Below, in pieces: positions 18,974 to 27,830 of a stretch of 64,000 nt of DNA. A program made the position numbers and the translations under genes. The stretch spans positions 124,001 through 188,000 of the forward strand of contig CAWGNN010000007.1 of NCBI GenBank assembly GCA_963824105.1, written 5' to 3'. The notes under the pieces are model-generated. The model saw nothing but the letters and a program-made list of their open reading frames with translations, did not search any database and was not told the origin of the DNA. Source of the stretch: CAWDVB01 sp963824105 (GTDB lineage Bacteria; Actinomycetota; Actinomycetes; Propionibacteriales; Nocardioidaceae). Position 1 is the first letter of the stretch, and every line of letters begins with the position of its first letter.

Positions 18974-19765
18974 TCAGGGGGTCGCGTCGGTGAAGGACGG
19001 GTGCTCCTTGGCGAGGAACGCACGCACTCCCTCGGTGAAGTCCGGGCCGGCGTAGACGGCGGCCAGTCGCTGCTCATCCCCCTCCGGAGGTACGTCGAGG
19101 GCGCGCGAGCGCGCGAGCAGCTGCTCCTTGGTCGCCCGCACCGTCGCCGGTGACGCAGCGAGCAACCCCGCGACGAGAGGCGCCAGGCCGAGGTCGAGCT
19201 CCTCCACGACCTCCATCACCGCGCCGACTGTGTGGGCTCGCTCCGCGGACACCAGCTTCGACGCCAGCAGCATCTCCCGTGCGACCGACTCCCCGAAGAC
19301 CGCCACCGCCCGATAGACGACCGGCGCGGAGAGCGCGTTGCCGAGCGTCCTGGCGATCGGGTACCCGAAGCGCGAGGAGGGGGTGGCGATCCGCAGGTCG
19401 CAGTGGGTCGCGATGGCGAGGCCCCCGCCCACGCAGACTCCGTCAACCGCCGCGATCGTGACCTGGGGCAGCGCCGCGATGACCTCGAACATCCGGCCCA
19501 GCCTCGCCTCGAAGCGGACCGCCTCCGGCCCCAGCTCGACGAACTCCGAGATCTCGTTGCCGGCGGCGAAGGCGCGACCCCCGGCGCCGCGGAAGATCAC
19601 CACGCGGACGTCCCCCCGTGACTTCAGCGCCGCCAGCACTCCGTCCAGGGCGTCGTACATCGCCGCGGTGATGGCGTTGCGCCGCTCGGGACGGTTGAAG
19701 ACGATCTCGACGACACCGGGGCGCTCGGCCACCAGGAGCGTTCGGTCTGCCAGTGCCTGGTCCAT
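18974..19765 (-). CDS. Enoyl-CoA hydratase/isomerase family protein
   Basis: A crotonase-fold protein of 263 aa. The oxyanion-hole segments are visible at GAGGRAFAAGNEISEFVE and AAVDGVCVGGGLAIATHCDL. The region after the second motif (FGYPIARTLGNAL) diverges from the usual fatty-acid hydratases, so the exact reaction (hydration, isomerisation or decarboxylation) is uncertain. It lies between ugd and folP on the same strand, 39 bp downstream of folP, probably in one transcript with it. Confidence 0.88.
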   Translation of the reverse strand: MDQALADRTLLVAERPGVVEIVFNRPERRNAITAAMYDALDGVLAALKSRGDVRVVIFRGAGGRAFAAGNEISEFVELGPEAVRFEARLGRMFEVIAALPQVTIAAVDGVCVGGGLAIATHCDLRIATPSSRFGYPIARTLGNALSAPVVYRAVAVFGESVAREMLLASKLVSAERAHTVGAVMEVVEELDLGLAPLVAGLLAASPATVRATKEQLLARSRALDVPPEGDEQRLAAVYAGPDFTEGVRAFLAKEHPSFTDATP

Positions 19766-19804
19766 GACCGGTGAGCGTATCCAGCCCGGTCAGGCCAGCC
19801 CGGA

Positions 19805-20668
19805 TCAGGCCAGCCCGCGGATGGGGCGGGCGGGCGGCCGGTCGCCCTTGATCGAGGCGACCATGTCGAGGACCTGCCGGGTCTCCACCACCTCGTGCAC
19901 CCGGTAGATCCGGGCGCCCTTCCAGGCGCAGATCGCGGTGGCCGCGAGTGTCCCGGTGAGCCGCTCCCCGACCGGCAGGTCGAGCGTCTCACCGACGAAG
20001 TCCTTGTTGGAGAGGCTGACCAGCACCGGCCATCCCGTGGCGGTCATCTCCTCCAGTCGGCGGGTGATCTCGAGCGAGTGCCAGGTGCTCTTGCCGAAGT
20101 CGTGGGCGGGGTCGATGATCACGCTCTCCCTGTCGACGCCGAGGGAGACCGCTCGCTCGGCCTGACCCACGGTGCTCGCCAGCACGTCGGCCATGACGTC
20201 GTCGTATGCCACCCGATGTGGCAGCGTCCGTGGCTCCGCACCTCCGGTGTGGGTGCAGACCAGCGCCGCGTCGAACTCGGCGGCGACCAGCGGAAGATCG
20301 CGGTCGTGGCCTCCCCACGCGTCGTTGATCAGATCCGCGCCGACCTCACACACCGCCCGGGCAACCTGGCTGCGGTAGGTGTCGACGCTGATCGCGACGC
20401 CGGGGTGGCGTTCACGGACCCGGGCCACGAAGTCGACGACCCGGCGCATCTCCTCCTCGGGCTCGATGACCAGGCCCGGGCCGGCCTTCACCCCACCGAT
20501 GTCGACGATGTCCGCCCCTTGGGCGACGACCTGCTCGACCCGATCGAATGCCGCGTCCTCGGCCCAGGTCGCCCCCTTGTCGTAGAACGAGTCGGGCGTG
20601 CGGTTGACGATCGCCATGACCAGCGACCTGTCGTCGCCGAACGTGTGGCGGCGGAGTCGGAGGGTCAT
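19805..20668 (-). CDS. folP2: Dihydropteroate synthase-family protein (FolP2-like)
   Basis: A TIM-barrel protein of 287 aa from the ATG at 20668. Family motifs are AIVNRTPDSFYDKG (pterin/pyrophosphate loop), DIGGVKAGPG and VSVDTYRSQVARAV. The DIGG in place of the usual DIGGES-type loop fits the second actinobacterial homologue, FolP2. The M. tuberculosis FolP2 has been reported to lack dihydropteroate synthase activity, so a folate role should not be assumed. An upstream 39-aa frame ends on this start codon. Confidence 0.85.
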   Translation of the reverse strand: MTLRLRRHTFGDDRSLVMAIVNRTPDSFYDKGATWAEDAAFDRVEQVVAQGADIVDIGGVKAGPGLVIEPEEEMRRVVDFVARVRERHPGVAISVDTYRSQVARAVCEVGADLINDAWGGHDRDLPLVAAEFDAALVCTHTGGAEPRTLPHRVAYDDVMADVLASTVGQAERAVSLGVDRESVIIDPAHDFGKSTWHSLEITRRLEEMTATGWPVLVSLSNKDFVGETLDLPVGERLTGTLAATAICAWKGARIYRVHEVVETRQVLDMVASIKGDRPPARPIRGLA

Positions 20669-20784
20669 CGCGGACCCCCCGCCGGGCGACGCTCCAGCCA
20701 GTCGGCCGAGGGCAGCGGTCCGGTCACGCGGCCGCACTCGTGCTCATGGAGCTCGCCGAGGCGCGATGGCCGGTCCTGACCCAC
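20667..20784 (-). CDS. Possible 39-aa protein translationally coupled to folP2
   Basis: A short frame from a GTG at 20784 that ends in a TGA overlapping the folP2 ATG (ATGA). Its translation begins MGQDRPSRLGELHEHECG and looks protein-like but matches no family I know. The weak GGGTGG ahead of the GTG is the only initiation signal. It may be chance in high-GC DNA. Confidence 0.25.
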
Positions 20785-20856
20785 CGTGCCACCCTAGGAC
20801 ACCCCCCGAAGTCGGCCTGCGCGACCGTCGGCTCCCCACCTGGATAGGCTGCGACC

Positions 20857-21234
20857 ATGGAGAGCACTTCACGCGGCAACGGCCTCGAATCCGAGACCCG
20901 GCCCTGGGGCTCCTGGCACGTGATCGACGTGGAACGGGGCTTCAAGATCAAGCGGATCCACGTCAACCCGGGAGCCCGCTTGTCCTACCAGACCCACCAG
21001 CACCGATCCGAGCACTGGGTCGTGGTCTTCGGGATCGCGACATGCACGATCGACGACGAGACGATCATCGCCGGGCCGGGAGAGTCGGTCGACGTTCCGA
21101 CCGGCGCCAAGCACCGGCTCGCCAACGACGGCGAGGAGGAGCTGGTCATCGTCGAGGTCCAGCGGGGCTCGTACACCGGCGAGGATGACATCGTCCGCAT
21201 CGAGGACGACTACGGCCGAGACCACACTCATTAG
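20857..21234 (+). CDS. Mannose-6-phosphate isomerase-type cupin
   Basis: A 125-aa single-domain cupin matching the C-terminal type II phosphomannose isomerase domain of ManC proteins: TRPWGSWHVIDVERGFKIK, then the metal-binding histidines in QTHQHRSEHWVVV and later GAKHRLAND. Stand-alone versions can interconvert fructose 6-phosphate and mannose 6-phosphate; that reaction would feed GDP-mannose for the gmd genes at 49-52 kb, which is an inference. It lies two bases upstream of the acyl-CoA dehydrogenase gene. Confidence 0.85.
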   Translation: MESTSRGNGLESETRPWGSWHVIDVERGFKIKRIHVNPGARLSYQTHQHRSEHWVVVFGIATCTIDDETIIAGPGESVDVPTGAKHRLANDGEEELVIVEVQRGSYTGEDDIVRIEDDYGRDHTH

Positions 21235-21236
21235 CC

Positions 21237-22418
21237 ATGCCTGCTGACCGACTGATGCCGACGCCGGAGTCGGCGGATCTCGTCCGTCTCGTCCGCGAGC
21301 TGGCGACCAAGGAGCTGGCCCCGCTCGTCGCGGAGGCCGAGGCCACCGAGACCTTCCCACGCGAGGTCTTCTCGATGCTGGGTGAGGCCGGGCTCCTCTC
21401 GCTCCCCTACCCCGAGGAGTACGGCGGGGGCGCCCAGCCCTACGAGGTCTACCTCCAGGCCCTGGAGGAGATCGCCTCGGTCTGGGCGTCGGTCGCCGTC
21501 GGCATCTCGGTGCACGTGCTGAGCTGCTTCGGCCTCGCCACCCGCGGCACCGAGGAGCAGCGGGCCGCGTGGCTGCCGGACATGCTCGGCGGGGAGCAGC
21601 TCGGGGCGTACTGCCTCTCGGAGCCGCACGCCGGATCCGACCCGGCCGCGATGAGGACACGTGCGGTCCGGGAGGGCGACGAGTACGTCATCAACGGGAC
21701 CAAGGCCTGGACGACGCATGGCGGCCGGGCCGACTTCTACAAGGTGATCGCCCGCACCTCCGAGGGCCGAGGCGGCATCTCGTGCTTCCTCGTCCCCGCT
21801 GACACTCCAGGGCTGGAGGCCGATCCCCCGGAGCGCAAGATGGGGCTCACCGGATCCACCACCGCGACGATGCGGTTCGAGGACGTGCGCATCCCGGTCG
21901 AGCGGCGGATCGGGGACGAGGGCGAGGGGCTTCCGATCGCCCTGTCCGCTCTGGACGCGGGCCGACTGGGGATCGCCGCGGTGGCCACCGGCCTGGCCCA
22001 GGCCGCCCTCGATCACGCGGTCGGCTACGCCAAGGAGCGGGAGACCTTCGGCAAGCCGATCATCGAGCACCAGGGACTGACCTTCGTGCTCAGCGACATG
22101 GCCGCGGCGGTCTCCTCCAGCCGCTCGGCCTACCTGCACGCCGCTCGGCTCAAGGACCGCGGCCTGCCCTACGCCACCGAGGCGTCGATCGCGAAGCTGG
22201 TCGCCACCGACAACGCGATGCGGGTGACCACCGACGCGGTCCAGGTCCTCGGCGGCTACGGCTACACCCGCGACTTCCCGGTCGAGCGCTTCATGCGCGA
22301 GGCGAAGGTGATGCAGATCTTCGAGGGCACCAACCAGATCCAGCGGCTGGTGATCGGACGTGCGCTGGCCAAGGACAACCGCGGCTCGATCACCGTCGAG
22401 CCGCACACCGGTGGTTGA
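21237..22418 (+). CDS. Acyl-CoA dehydrogenase
   Basis: An FAD-dependent acyl-CoA dehydrogenase of 393 aa, full length. Signatures are YCLSEPHAGSDPAAM (FAD and substrate binding) and the C-terminal GGYGYTRDFPVERFMREAKV followed by QIFEGTNQIQR, with the catalytic Glu in the last. It introduces the alpha-beta double bond in a fatty or branched acyl-CoA. The next gene is an SDR resembling 3-hydroxyacyl-CoA dehydrogenase, so the two look like part of a beta-oxidation module. Confidence 0.93.
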   Translation: MPADRLMPTPESADLVRLVRELATKELAPLVAEAEATETFPREVFSMLGEAGLLSLPYPEEYGGGAQPYEVYLQALEEIASVWASVAVGISVHVLSCFGLATRGTEEQRAAWLPDMLGGEQLGAYCLSEPHAGSDPAAMRTRAVREGDEYVINGTKAWTTHGGRADFYKVIARTSEGRGGISCFLVPADTPGLEADPPERKMGLTGSTTATMRFEDVRIPVERRIGDEGEGLPIALSALDAGRLGIAAVATGLAQAALDHAVGYAKERETFGKPIIEHQGLTFVLSDMAAAVSSSRSAYLHAARLKDRGLPYATEASIAKLVATDNAMRVTTDAVQVLGGYGYTRDFPVERFMREAKVMQIFEGTNQIQRLVIGRALAKDNRGSITVEPHTGG

Positions 22419-22471
22419 GGAGTCCGGCACAGCCGGGCATCTGGCAACCACCCCAACCCGAAGGAACCACC

Positions 22472-23233
22472 ATGCAGCTTGCCAACACCACGGCCATCGT
22501 CACCGGCGGAGCCTCCGGGCTCGGGGCGGCCACGGCACGAGCGCTGGCGGCCCGGGGCGCGTCGGTCTTCGCGTTCGACCTTCCGGCCGCGATCGAGTCG
22601 GCTGAAGCGGCCGACCACATCACCTACCAGGCCGTGGACGTCACCGATGCGGCTCAGGTGCAGGCCGGCGTCGACCGCGCCGCAGAGTCCGGCCCCCCGC
22701 TCCGGGTGGTGGTGAACTGCGCCGGGATCGGCCCCTCGCAGCGCATCCTGAGCCGGGGCAAGGTCCACGACCTGGATCTCTACGCCACGGTGATCCGGAT
22801 CAACCTGATCGGCTCCTTCAACGTCCTCGCCGTCGCCTCGCAGCGCATCGCCGAGACCGACCCGGTCGACGACTTCGACCAGCGCGGGGTCATCATCAAC
22901 ACCGCCTCGATCGCGGCCTTCGAGGGCCAGGTGGGCCAGGCCGCGTACGCCTCGTCCAAGAGCGGCATCGTCGGCCTGACCCTCCCGGCCGCACGCGACC
23001 TCTCCCAGTACGGCATCCGGGTCAACACCATCGCGCCCGGGATCGTCGACACCCCCATGCTGGCGACGGTGTCGGACGAGTTCCGCGCCGGACTGGCCGC
23101 GGGGGTGCCGTTCCCCAAGCGGCTGGCGCGTCCGGAGGAGTTCGCTCAGCTCGCCGTCGACATCGCCGAGCACGACTACCTCAACGGTGAGGTGATCCGG
23201 ATGGACGGCGCCCTCCGGATGGCCCCCCGCTAG
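22472..23233 (+). CDS. SDR-family 3-hydroxyacyl-CoA dehydrogenase-like protein
   Basis: A short-chain dehydrogenase of 253 aa from the ATG at 22472, which has an AAGGA site ten bases upstream. The cofactor motif is TGGASGLGAATARALAARG, NCAGIG follows, and the catalytic Tyr-Lys pair is in AAYASSKSGIVG. The overall pattern (MQLANTTAIVTGG, RMDGALRMAPR at the end) matches type-2 3-hydroxyacyl-CoA dehydrogenases. With the upstream acyl-CoA dehydrogenase it would act in fatty or branched-chain acyl-CoA breakdown. Confidence 0.88.
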   Translation: MQLANTTAIVTGGASGLGAATARALAARGASVFAFDLPAAIESAEAADHITYQAVDVTDAAQVQAGVDRAAESGPPLRVVVNCAGIGPSQRILSRGKVHDLDLYATVIRINLIGSFNVLAVASQRIAETDPVDDFDQRGVIINTASIAAFEGQVGQAAYASSKSGIVGLTLPAARDLSQYGIRVNTIAPGIVDTPMLATVSDEFRAGLAAGVPFPKRLARPEEFAQLAVDIAEHDYLNGEVIRMDGALRMAPR

Positions 23234-23730
23234 CCAGCGGTGAGGGCGGCGGAGACGAGCTGATAGGTCGCCGCGTCGAAGGCGACGATGCGCGCCTCCT
23301 CGACCTCGGTCGTCGCGGTGGACAAGGACTCGATCGCGCAGCGGATCGCGTCGTCCTTCGGCCACCCATAGACGCCGGCGGAGACGAGGGGGAACGCAAC
23401 CGTGCGCGCGCCGATCTGGTCGGCGACCTTGAGCGCGTTGACGTAGCAGGACTCCAGCAGGTGCCGGTTGGCTCCCGTGCCGTCGTAGACCGGGCCGACG
23501 ACGTGGATGACGTAACGGGCCGGGAGCGCGTGCCCGGAGGACCATCCCGCCTCGCCCGTCGGGAGGCCGTGCGGGAAGCGCTCGATGAGCTCCTGCAGCA
23601 GGCCGGGTCCGGCCGCCCGGTGGATGGCCCCGTCCACGCCCCCGCCGCCCCGCATCCGCTCGTTGGCGGCGTTGACGATCGCATCGACCTCCTGGCCGAC
23701 GATGTCGCCGTGGACAGCGACCAGCCGCAT
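23230..23730 (-). CDS. Macro-domain (ADP-ribose-binding) protein
   Basis: A 166-aa single macro domain. The ligand loops are present: VNAANERMRGGGGVDGAIH and LVSAGVYGWPKD. It opens MRLVAVHGDIVGQEVDAIV. Such proteins bind or hydrolyse ADP-ribose, O-acetyl-ADP-ribose or ADP-ribosylated proteins. Its ATG overlaps the DUF2516 stop (TGATG), so the two are translationally coupled. Its stop overlaps the end of the convergent SDR gene. Confidence 0.92.
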   Translation of the reverse strand: MRLVAVHGDIVGQEVDAIVNAANERMRGGGGVDGAIHRAAGPGLLQELIERFPHGLPTGEAGWSSGHALPARYVIHVVGPVYDGTGANRHLLESCYVNALKVADQIGARTVAFPLVSAGVYGWPKDDAIRCAIESLSTATTEVEEARIVAFDAATYQLVSAALTAG

Positions 23731-24020
23731 CAACGTCGGCGGGTCAGGGAACGAAGCACGGGCCGGACGTCGACGAGGTAGACGATCGCGGCGATCGTGC
23801 CGGCCAGGTTGAGCAGCGTGAACGGCTGCTGGAACAAGAAGGCGACGAGGAGGGCGAGCCCGAGGATGATCAGCCAGCCGGTCTTGGTCATCTTGTTGCC
23901 GGCGACGAACGCCTCCGCGGGTCGCGTCGCGGCGTCCGCGACGGCCCAGATCTTCAGCAGGAGCGTGAAGACCCAGAGCAGGTAGAAGATCCAGCCCGCG
24001 AGGGCGAACAAGTTGACCAC
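23730..24020 (-). CDS. DUF2516 family membrane protein
   Basis: A 96-aa protein with two to three hydrophobic segments (FALAGWIFYLLWVFTLLLKI, GWLIILGLALLVAFLF and LLNLAGTIAAIVYLV). It matches the actinobacterial DUF2516 family, which in M. tuberculosis (Rv0476) follows hbhA as here. A hairpin terminator separates it from hbhA upstream. No biochemical role is known to me. Confidence 0.88.
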   Translation of the reverse strand: MVNLFALAGWIFYLLWVFTLLLKIWAVADAATRPAEAFVAGNKMTKTGWLIILGLALLVAFLFQQPFTLLNLAGTIAAIVYLVDVRPVLRSLTRRR

Positions 24021-24061
24021 GGCGCAAGGTTACTGGTCGCTCCCGATGCCCCGACAGCCGA

Positions 24062-24091
24062 CGAGGCCCTCCCCGTCCGGGGAGGGCCTCG
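24062..24091 (-). terminator. Terminator of the XRE-hbhA operon
   Basis: Perfect 13-bp stem (24062-24074 with 24079-24091) and a 4-nt loop, 23 bases past the hbhA stop. No U-tract is visible. Confidence 0.75.
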
Positions 24092-24113
24092 CGTCAGCTC
24101 TGGGCTGGCAGCC

Positions 24114-24794
24114 TCACTCGCTGTCGGGCTTGGCCTGGCTCACCGTCTCGACTGGTGTCTGCGTCACGGTCTTCTTCGCGGTCGCCTTCTTCGCGGCCGG
24201 CTTCTTGGCCGTGGCCTTCTTAGCGGTGGTCTTCTTCGCCGTGGTCTTCTTCGCGGCCGGCTTCTTAGCCGCGGGCTTGGTGGGTGCCGGCGCCTCGCCG
24301 GACACCACGCTCTGCCCGTGCTCGGCGAGCGAGGAGTAGGTGGTGCCGAGCTCGGCGATGGTCTTCTTGACGTCGGTCAACAGCTCGGCGTACACCGAGC
24401 CGGCCTTGGTCTGCATCGACTTCGCGTCGAAGTCGCTCACCATGTCCTGGGCCAGGGTCGGCCAAGCCTTGGCCTGGTCCTGAAGCTCAGAGACGAGTCC
24501 TTCGATGGCGGCCGGCAGGAGCTTGGCCTGCTCCTCCAGATCGGACAGCAGGCTCTCCATCTTGGCCCGGGTGGCCTTGGGGTCCATCGACTTGGCGCTC
24601 TCCGAAGCCTTGGACCGGTAGTCCACGGCCTGCTTCTGCAGACCGGAGATGAGCGACTCGACCTTGGCCTTGGCGGCCTTGGGGTCGAAGTCCTCGACGA
24701 ACGAGCGTGCCTTCTTGTAGGCGATGTCCCCGGCGCCCGCTGCGGCGTAGACGGGCTTCGGGGTGTGGAACTTGTGCTGCGTGGCCTTGGCCAT
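24114..24794 (-). CDS. hbhA: Heparin-binding hemagglutinin (HbhA)-like coiled-coil protein
   Basis: A 226-aa protein from the ATG at 24794, with a clear AAAGGAG site. Residues ~30-170 are charged and Ala-rich with heptad character (long coiled coil). The last ~50 residues are a Lys/Ala/Thr tail of repeated AAKK and TAKK blocks like the heparin-binding C-terminus of mycobacterial HbhA. In mycobacteria it is a surface adhesin and also binds nucleoid or lipid bodies; adhesion in this organism is not implied. The regulator upstream and DUF2516 downstream give the Rv0474-Rv0476 order. Confidence 0.85.
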   Translation of the reverse strand: MAKATQHKFHTPKPVYAAAGAGDIAYKKARSFVEDFDPKAAKAKVESLISGLQKQAVDYRSKASESAKSMDPKATRAKMESLLSDLEEQAKLLPAAIEGLVSELQDQAKAWPTLAQDMVSDFDAKSMQTKAGSVYAELLTDVKKTIAELGTTYSSLAEHGQSVVSGEAPAPTKPAAKKPAAKKTTAKKTTAKKATAKKPAAKKATAKKTVTQTPVETVSQAKPDSE

Positions 24795-24795
24795 G

Positions 24796-25209
24796 TCAGT
24801 CTCCTTTGATTGCTTGAGAGTCTTCGTTGGTGGGTACGTCGCCGGCTTCACTGTCGGCATGGGCGTTGGCGCTCCGGAACGACGCGTAGACGTCGAGCAG
24901 TGACTGCTTCTGCCGCTCGGTGAGCCCGTTCTCGGCAAGGATCGCCAACTCCACGGTGCGGACCTCGTGGTCCTCCAGCCGCAGGATGCCGGCCCGGACG
25001 TAGAGGGTCTCCGCGGAGACCCGCAGCGCCTTGGCCAGCTGCTGGAGCACCTCGGCGGACGGCTTGCGAAGCCCCCGCTCGATCTGGCTCAGGTAGGGGT
25101 TGGACAGCCCGGTCTGGTCCGCAAGCTGTCGCAGGGACAGCTTGGCCGACGTGCGCTGCTCCTTGAGGTAGTCCCCAAGGCCTCCTACCGCATCGCCGAT
25201 CTTGGTCAT
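24796..25209 (-). CDS. XRE-family transcriptional regulator
   Basis: A 137-aa DNA-binding protein with an N-terminal Cro/CI helix-turn-helix: SLRQLADQTGLSNPYLSQIE and RGLRKPSAEVLQQLAKALRV. An acidic C-terminal half may mediate dimerisation or ligand sensing. Its stop sits within the ribosome-binding region of hbhA, so the two form an operon, and it is the obvious candidate regulator of hbhA (orthologous position to Rv0474). Confidence 0.9.
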   Translation of the reverse strand: MTKIGDAVGGLGDYLKEQRTSAKLSLRQLADQTGLSNPYLSQIERGLRKPSAEVLQQLAKALRVSAETLYVRAGILRLEDHEVRTVELAILAENGLTERQKQSLLDVYASFRSANAHADSEAGDVPTNEDSQAIKGD

Positions 25210-25351
25210 CCCCCCATATTGCTAACTTTTGCAAGCAAACACAAGGCCAAAGGTCACAAGATCGACCGGCACTTCGTGTCAACACTGCGAAAACGATGCG
25301 AATCGCTCGCTAACTGCCAGCGCGCAGTGGGAGGAACGGTCACAGCAGCAA

Positions 25352-26323
25352 TCACAACAGGGCGCGGATCTCCCCCACTGGGGCACCCCCACCGAGGATG
25401 GTCACCCGGCCGATCTCCCGCAGGACGTCCGCATCCACTCCCGGGCGGTCGAGGACCCCGATCCGGTCCAGCGCGGCGGTCATCAGCACCGGCCGCACCC
25501 GGGCCGCCCCGTCGTCGACCTTGACCGCGATACCGGTGCCGTCGGAGAGCCCGACGGCATACACCGACTCCGCCCCCGCCTTGGCCACACTGCCCGGAAT
25601 CGCCCGGATGAGCCTGGCCTCGTCACGTCGGCTCCCCGACGTCATCTCGGGGAACGTCCTGATGGCGTCGGCGAGCCGCCTCTGGTCTCCCGCCGTGGCG
25701 ACGGCCAGGTGACCGAAGGCGCGCGCCAGCCCGACGAGGGAGGCCGACAGCAGCGGTGCGCCGCAGCCGTCCACCGCCACATGGGCCACCGGCTCACCGG
25801 TGAGCTCGGCGAAGGTGTCGCTGATGTGCCGCTGCAGCGGATGGTCCGGCGCCAGATAGGTCGTGGTGTCCCAGCCGTTCAGGACGCAGGTGGCCAGCAT
25901 CGCGGCGTGCTTGCCCGAGCAGTTCATCAGGATCGGGCTCCGACCCTGGCCCGCCGCGATCACCTGCTCACGCGCGGTGTCGTCGAGGGGGTAGTCCGCA
26001 GGCGTCTGCAGCGCGTCGGGGGTGAGCCCCGCGGACGCGAGGATCTCCTCCACCCCCTTGATGTGCATCGGCTCCCCGGAGTGGGAGCCCGCAGCGAGCG
26101 CCAGCAAGGGGTCGGGCAGGTCGAGCCCGGCACCCATCATCGCCAGGGCCTGGAGCGGCTTGTTGCTGCTCCGCGGCAGGATCGGGACGGTGGTGGTGCC
26201 GATATCGAGCAGACGAGACCCGTCGGGGCCGACCACCACCACGGACCCGTAGTGATGGCCTTCGACGAATCCGCTGCGAACGATCTCGGCGATCTGAGGG
26301 GGCACGGCAATCCGATCGGACAC
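25352..26323 (-). CDS. L-asparaginase II (ReAV type)
   Basis: A 323-aa asparaginase of the class related to Rhizobium etli ReAV rather than the E. coli type. The nucleophile/base pair is the S-x-x-K in LPRSSNKPLQ. The zinc-site residues of that class are present in LMNCSGKHAAM (Cys, Lys) and VDGCGAPLL (Cys). It hydrolyses asparagine to aspartate and ammonia. It lies ten bases downstream of the Fur-family gene on the same strand. Confidence 0.88.
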   Translation of the reverse strand: MSDRIAVPPQIAEIVRSGFVEGHHYGSVVVVGPDGSRLLDIGTTTVPILPRSSNKPLQALAMMGAGLDLPDPLLALAAGSHSGEPMHIKGVEEILASAGLTPDALQTPADYPLDDTAREQVIAAGQGRSPILMNCSGKHAAMLATCVLNGWDTTTYLAPDHPLQRHISDTFAELTGEPVAHVAVDGCGAPLLSASLVGLARAFGHLAVATAGDQRRLADAIRTFPEMTSGSRRDEARLIRAIPGSVAKAGAESVYAVGLSDGTGIAVKVDDGAARVRPVLMTAALDRIGVLDRPGVDADVLREIGRVTILGGGAPVGEIRALL

Positions 26324-26332
26324 GGCCGCAGG

Positions 26333-26800
26333 CTACTCCTGGTGATCCAACGCAGCGCGGCAGTCCCGGCACAGCCCGAAGATCGCCAGGTGCCCGACGT
26401 CGACCGAGAAGCCCTGCTCGGCATCGATGGACCGCACTGCGGGGGCGAGCTGCTCGGGTGTCACTTCGGCGATCGACCCGCACGAGCGGCAGACCAGGTG
26501 GGCGTGCTGCGGGCCCGTGGTCGAGTGGTAGGTCGGAGCCCGGTCGCTCAGGTGGGAGTGGCGGACCAGGCCGAGGCTCTCGAGCAGCTCGAGGGTCCGA
26601 TAGACCGTGGAGACGTTGAGAGCGCTGGACTCCTCACGGACCGCCTGCAGCACCTCGTCCGGCGTGGCATGCCCCAGCCGGTCGACCGCGCGGAGCACCA
26701 TCTCCCGCTGCGGAGTCAGCCGATGCCCCTTCTCCCGCAACAGCTCCTGCCACCCCTCGCGGGTGGTCTCACTCGCGTGCGCCCGGTGGGGGTCGCTCAT
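26333..26800 (-). CDS. Fur-family transcriptional repressor
   Basis: A 155-aa metalloregulator. I placed the start at 26800 (MSDPHRAHASETTREG); the longer frame overlaps ygfZ. The winged-helix domain contains RLTPQREMVLRAVDRLG and NVSTVYRTLELLESLGLV. The dimerisation domain has the HAHLVC segment and two CxxC pairs, CRSC and CRDC, for structural zinc. The combination best fits Zur/FurB-like proteins, but whether it senses zinc or iron cannot be decided from sequence. Confidence 0.9.
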   Translation of the reverse strand: MSDPHRAHASETTREGWQELLREKGHRLTPQREMVLRAVDRLGHATPDEVLQAVREESSALNVSTVYRTLELLESLGLVRHSHLSDRAPTYHSTTGPQHAHLVCRSCGSIAEVTPEQLAPAVRSIDAEQGFSVDVGHLAIFGLCRDCRAALDHQE

Positions 26801-26861
26801 CGCGCCGCCCCGAAGGCAGGACCGGACAGCCTCCTCAACCGCAGAGGCGGGCGGGTCAGCA

Positions 26862-27816
26862 TCAGCCGAGCCTCGGTCGGACGTGCAGGCCCACCTCTGG
26901 GTCGACCAGGATCTCTTGGCTGGCGGGGATCCCGTCCGCGTCCAGCTGCTCGTCGACCGGGACGTTGCGCTTGACGATCCCCAACGCGATCGGGCCGAGC
27001 TCATGGTGCCGGGCGCTACTCCCGACGAAGCCGACGGCTTTGCCCTGCGAGACGAGCTCGGCGCCGACCGCGGGCAGCCGGTTCATCGAGCCGTCGAGAT
27101 GCAGCAGGGTCAGGCGTCGCGGCGGTCGCCCGAGGGTGTGCACGCGGGCCACCGTCTCCTGGCCGCGGTAGCAGCCCTTCTGCAGGTGGACCGCGGTCCC
27201 GATCCAGCCGACCTCGTTGGGGATGGTGCGAGCGTCGGTGTCGAAGCCAAGACGCGGCTCACCGCGGGCGATCCGGAGTGCGTCGTAGGCCCACAGCCCG
27301 CAGGGCTCTCCCGCGGACTCGGCATAGCGGAGCACGTCAACGCGCGGCACCAGGTCGAAGACCGCGTCCGCCGCGCTGCGTGGCCGCCAGAACACGGCGA
27401 GGTCGGGCTCACGCCGCACCTCGACCCGCATCATGAAGCGCATCGAGTCCAGGAACGACACCAGCTCCTCGGCCCGACCCGGCTCGGTGTGCCCGACGAA
27501 GGACTCCCCGTTGTCGGACCCGAAGAAGTGATGCTCGACGTGCCCCTGCGGGCTCAGCACCAGTGCCGAGGTCGGGACGCCGGAGTCGAGGTGGTCGAAG
27601 TCCTGGGTGGTCAGCGAGTGCAGGAAGGTCAGCCGGTCCGCACCCGAGACGACGAACGCCTCACGGTGCGACAGGTCCACGAACCCGTCCGCCCCCTACC
27701 AGCCGCCGCTGCTCGTGCACGAACGAGCCGTAGTGCGCGGCGACACCGGCATCGACTCCGTCGGCCGCGACGGCGCCGGGAAGGTCGAGGAGGGGACTGC
27801 GATACGGCTCGGTCAT
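26862..27816 (-). pseudogene. ygfZ: YgfZ/GcvT folate-binding Fe-S maturation protein, frameshifted
   Basis: The body (27680 to 26862) has the YgfZ signature KGCYRGQETVARVH with its conserved Cys. Its true N-terminus lies in another frame: MTEPYRSPLLDLPGAV from the ATG at 27816, through to FVHEQRRLVG. The two frames join if one G is removed from the five-G run (C run 27692-27696 on the plus strand), giving RLVGADGFVDLSHRE and about 317 aa. YgfZ uses tetrahydrofolate to help repair or build certain Fe-S proteins. The frameshift may be a sequencing error. The start is 15 bp after the sugar transferase stop. Confidence 0.85.
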
Positions 27817-27830
27817 GGGGCCATTGTCGC

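Noticed and set aside
22262..23545. 427-aa minus-strand frame over the SDR gene
   Set aside because: It is the high-GC complement of the acyl-CoA dehydrogenase and SDR genes without motifs.
24180..24280. Short tandem repeats in the hbhA 3' end as a possible CRISPR or regulatory repeat
   Set aside because: They are codons of the Lys/Ala-rich tail of HbhA.
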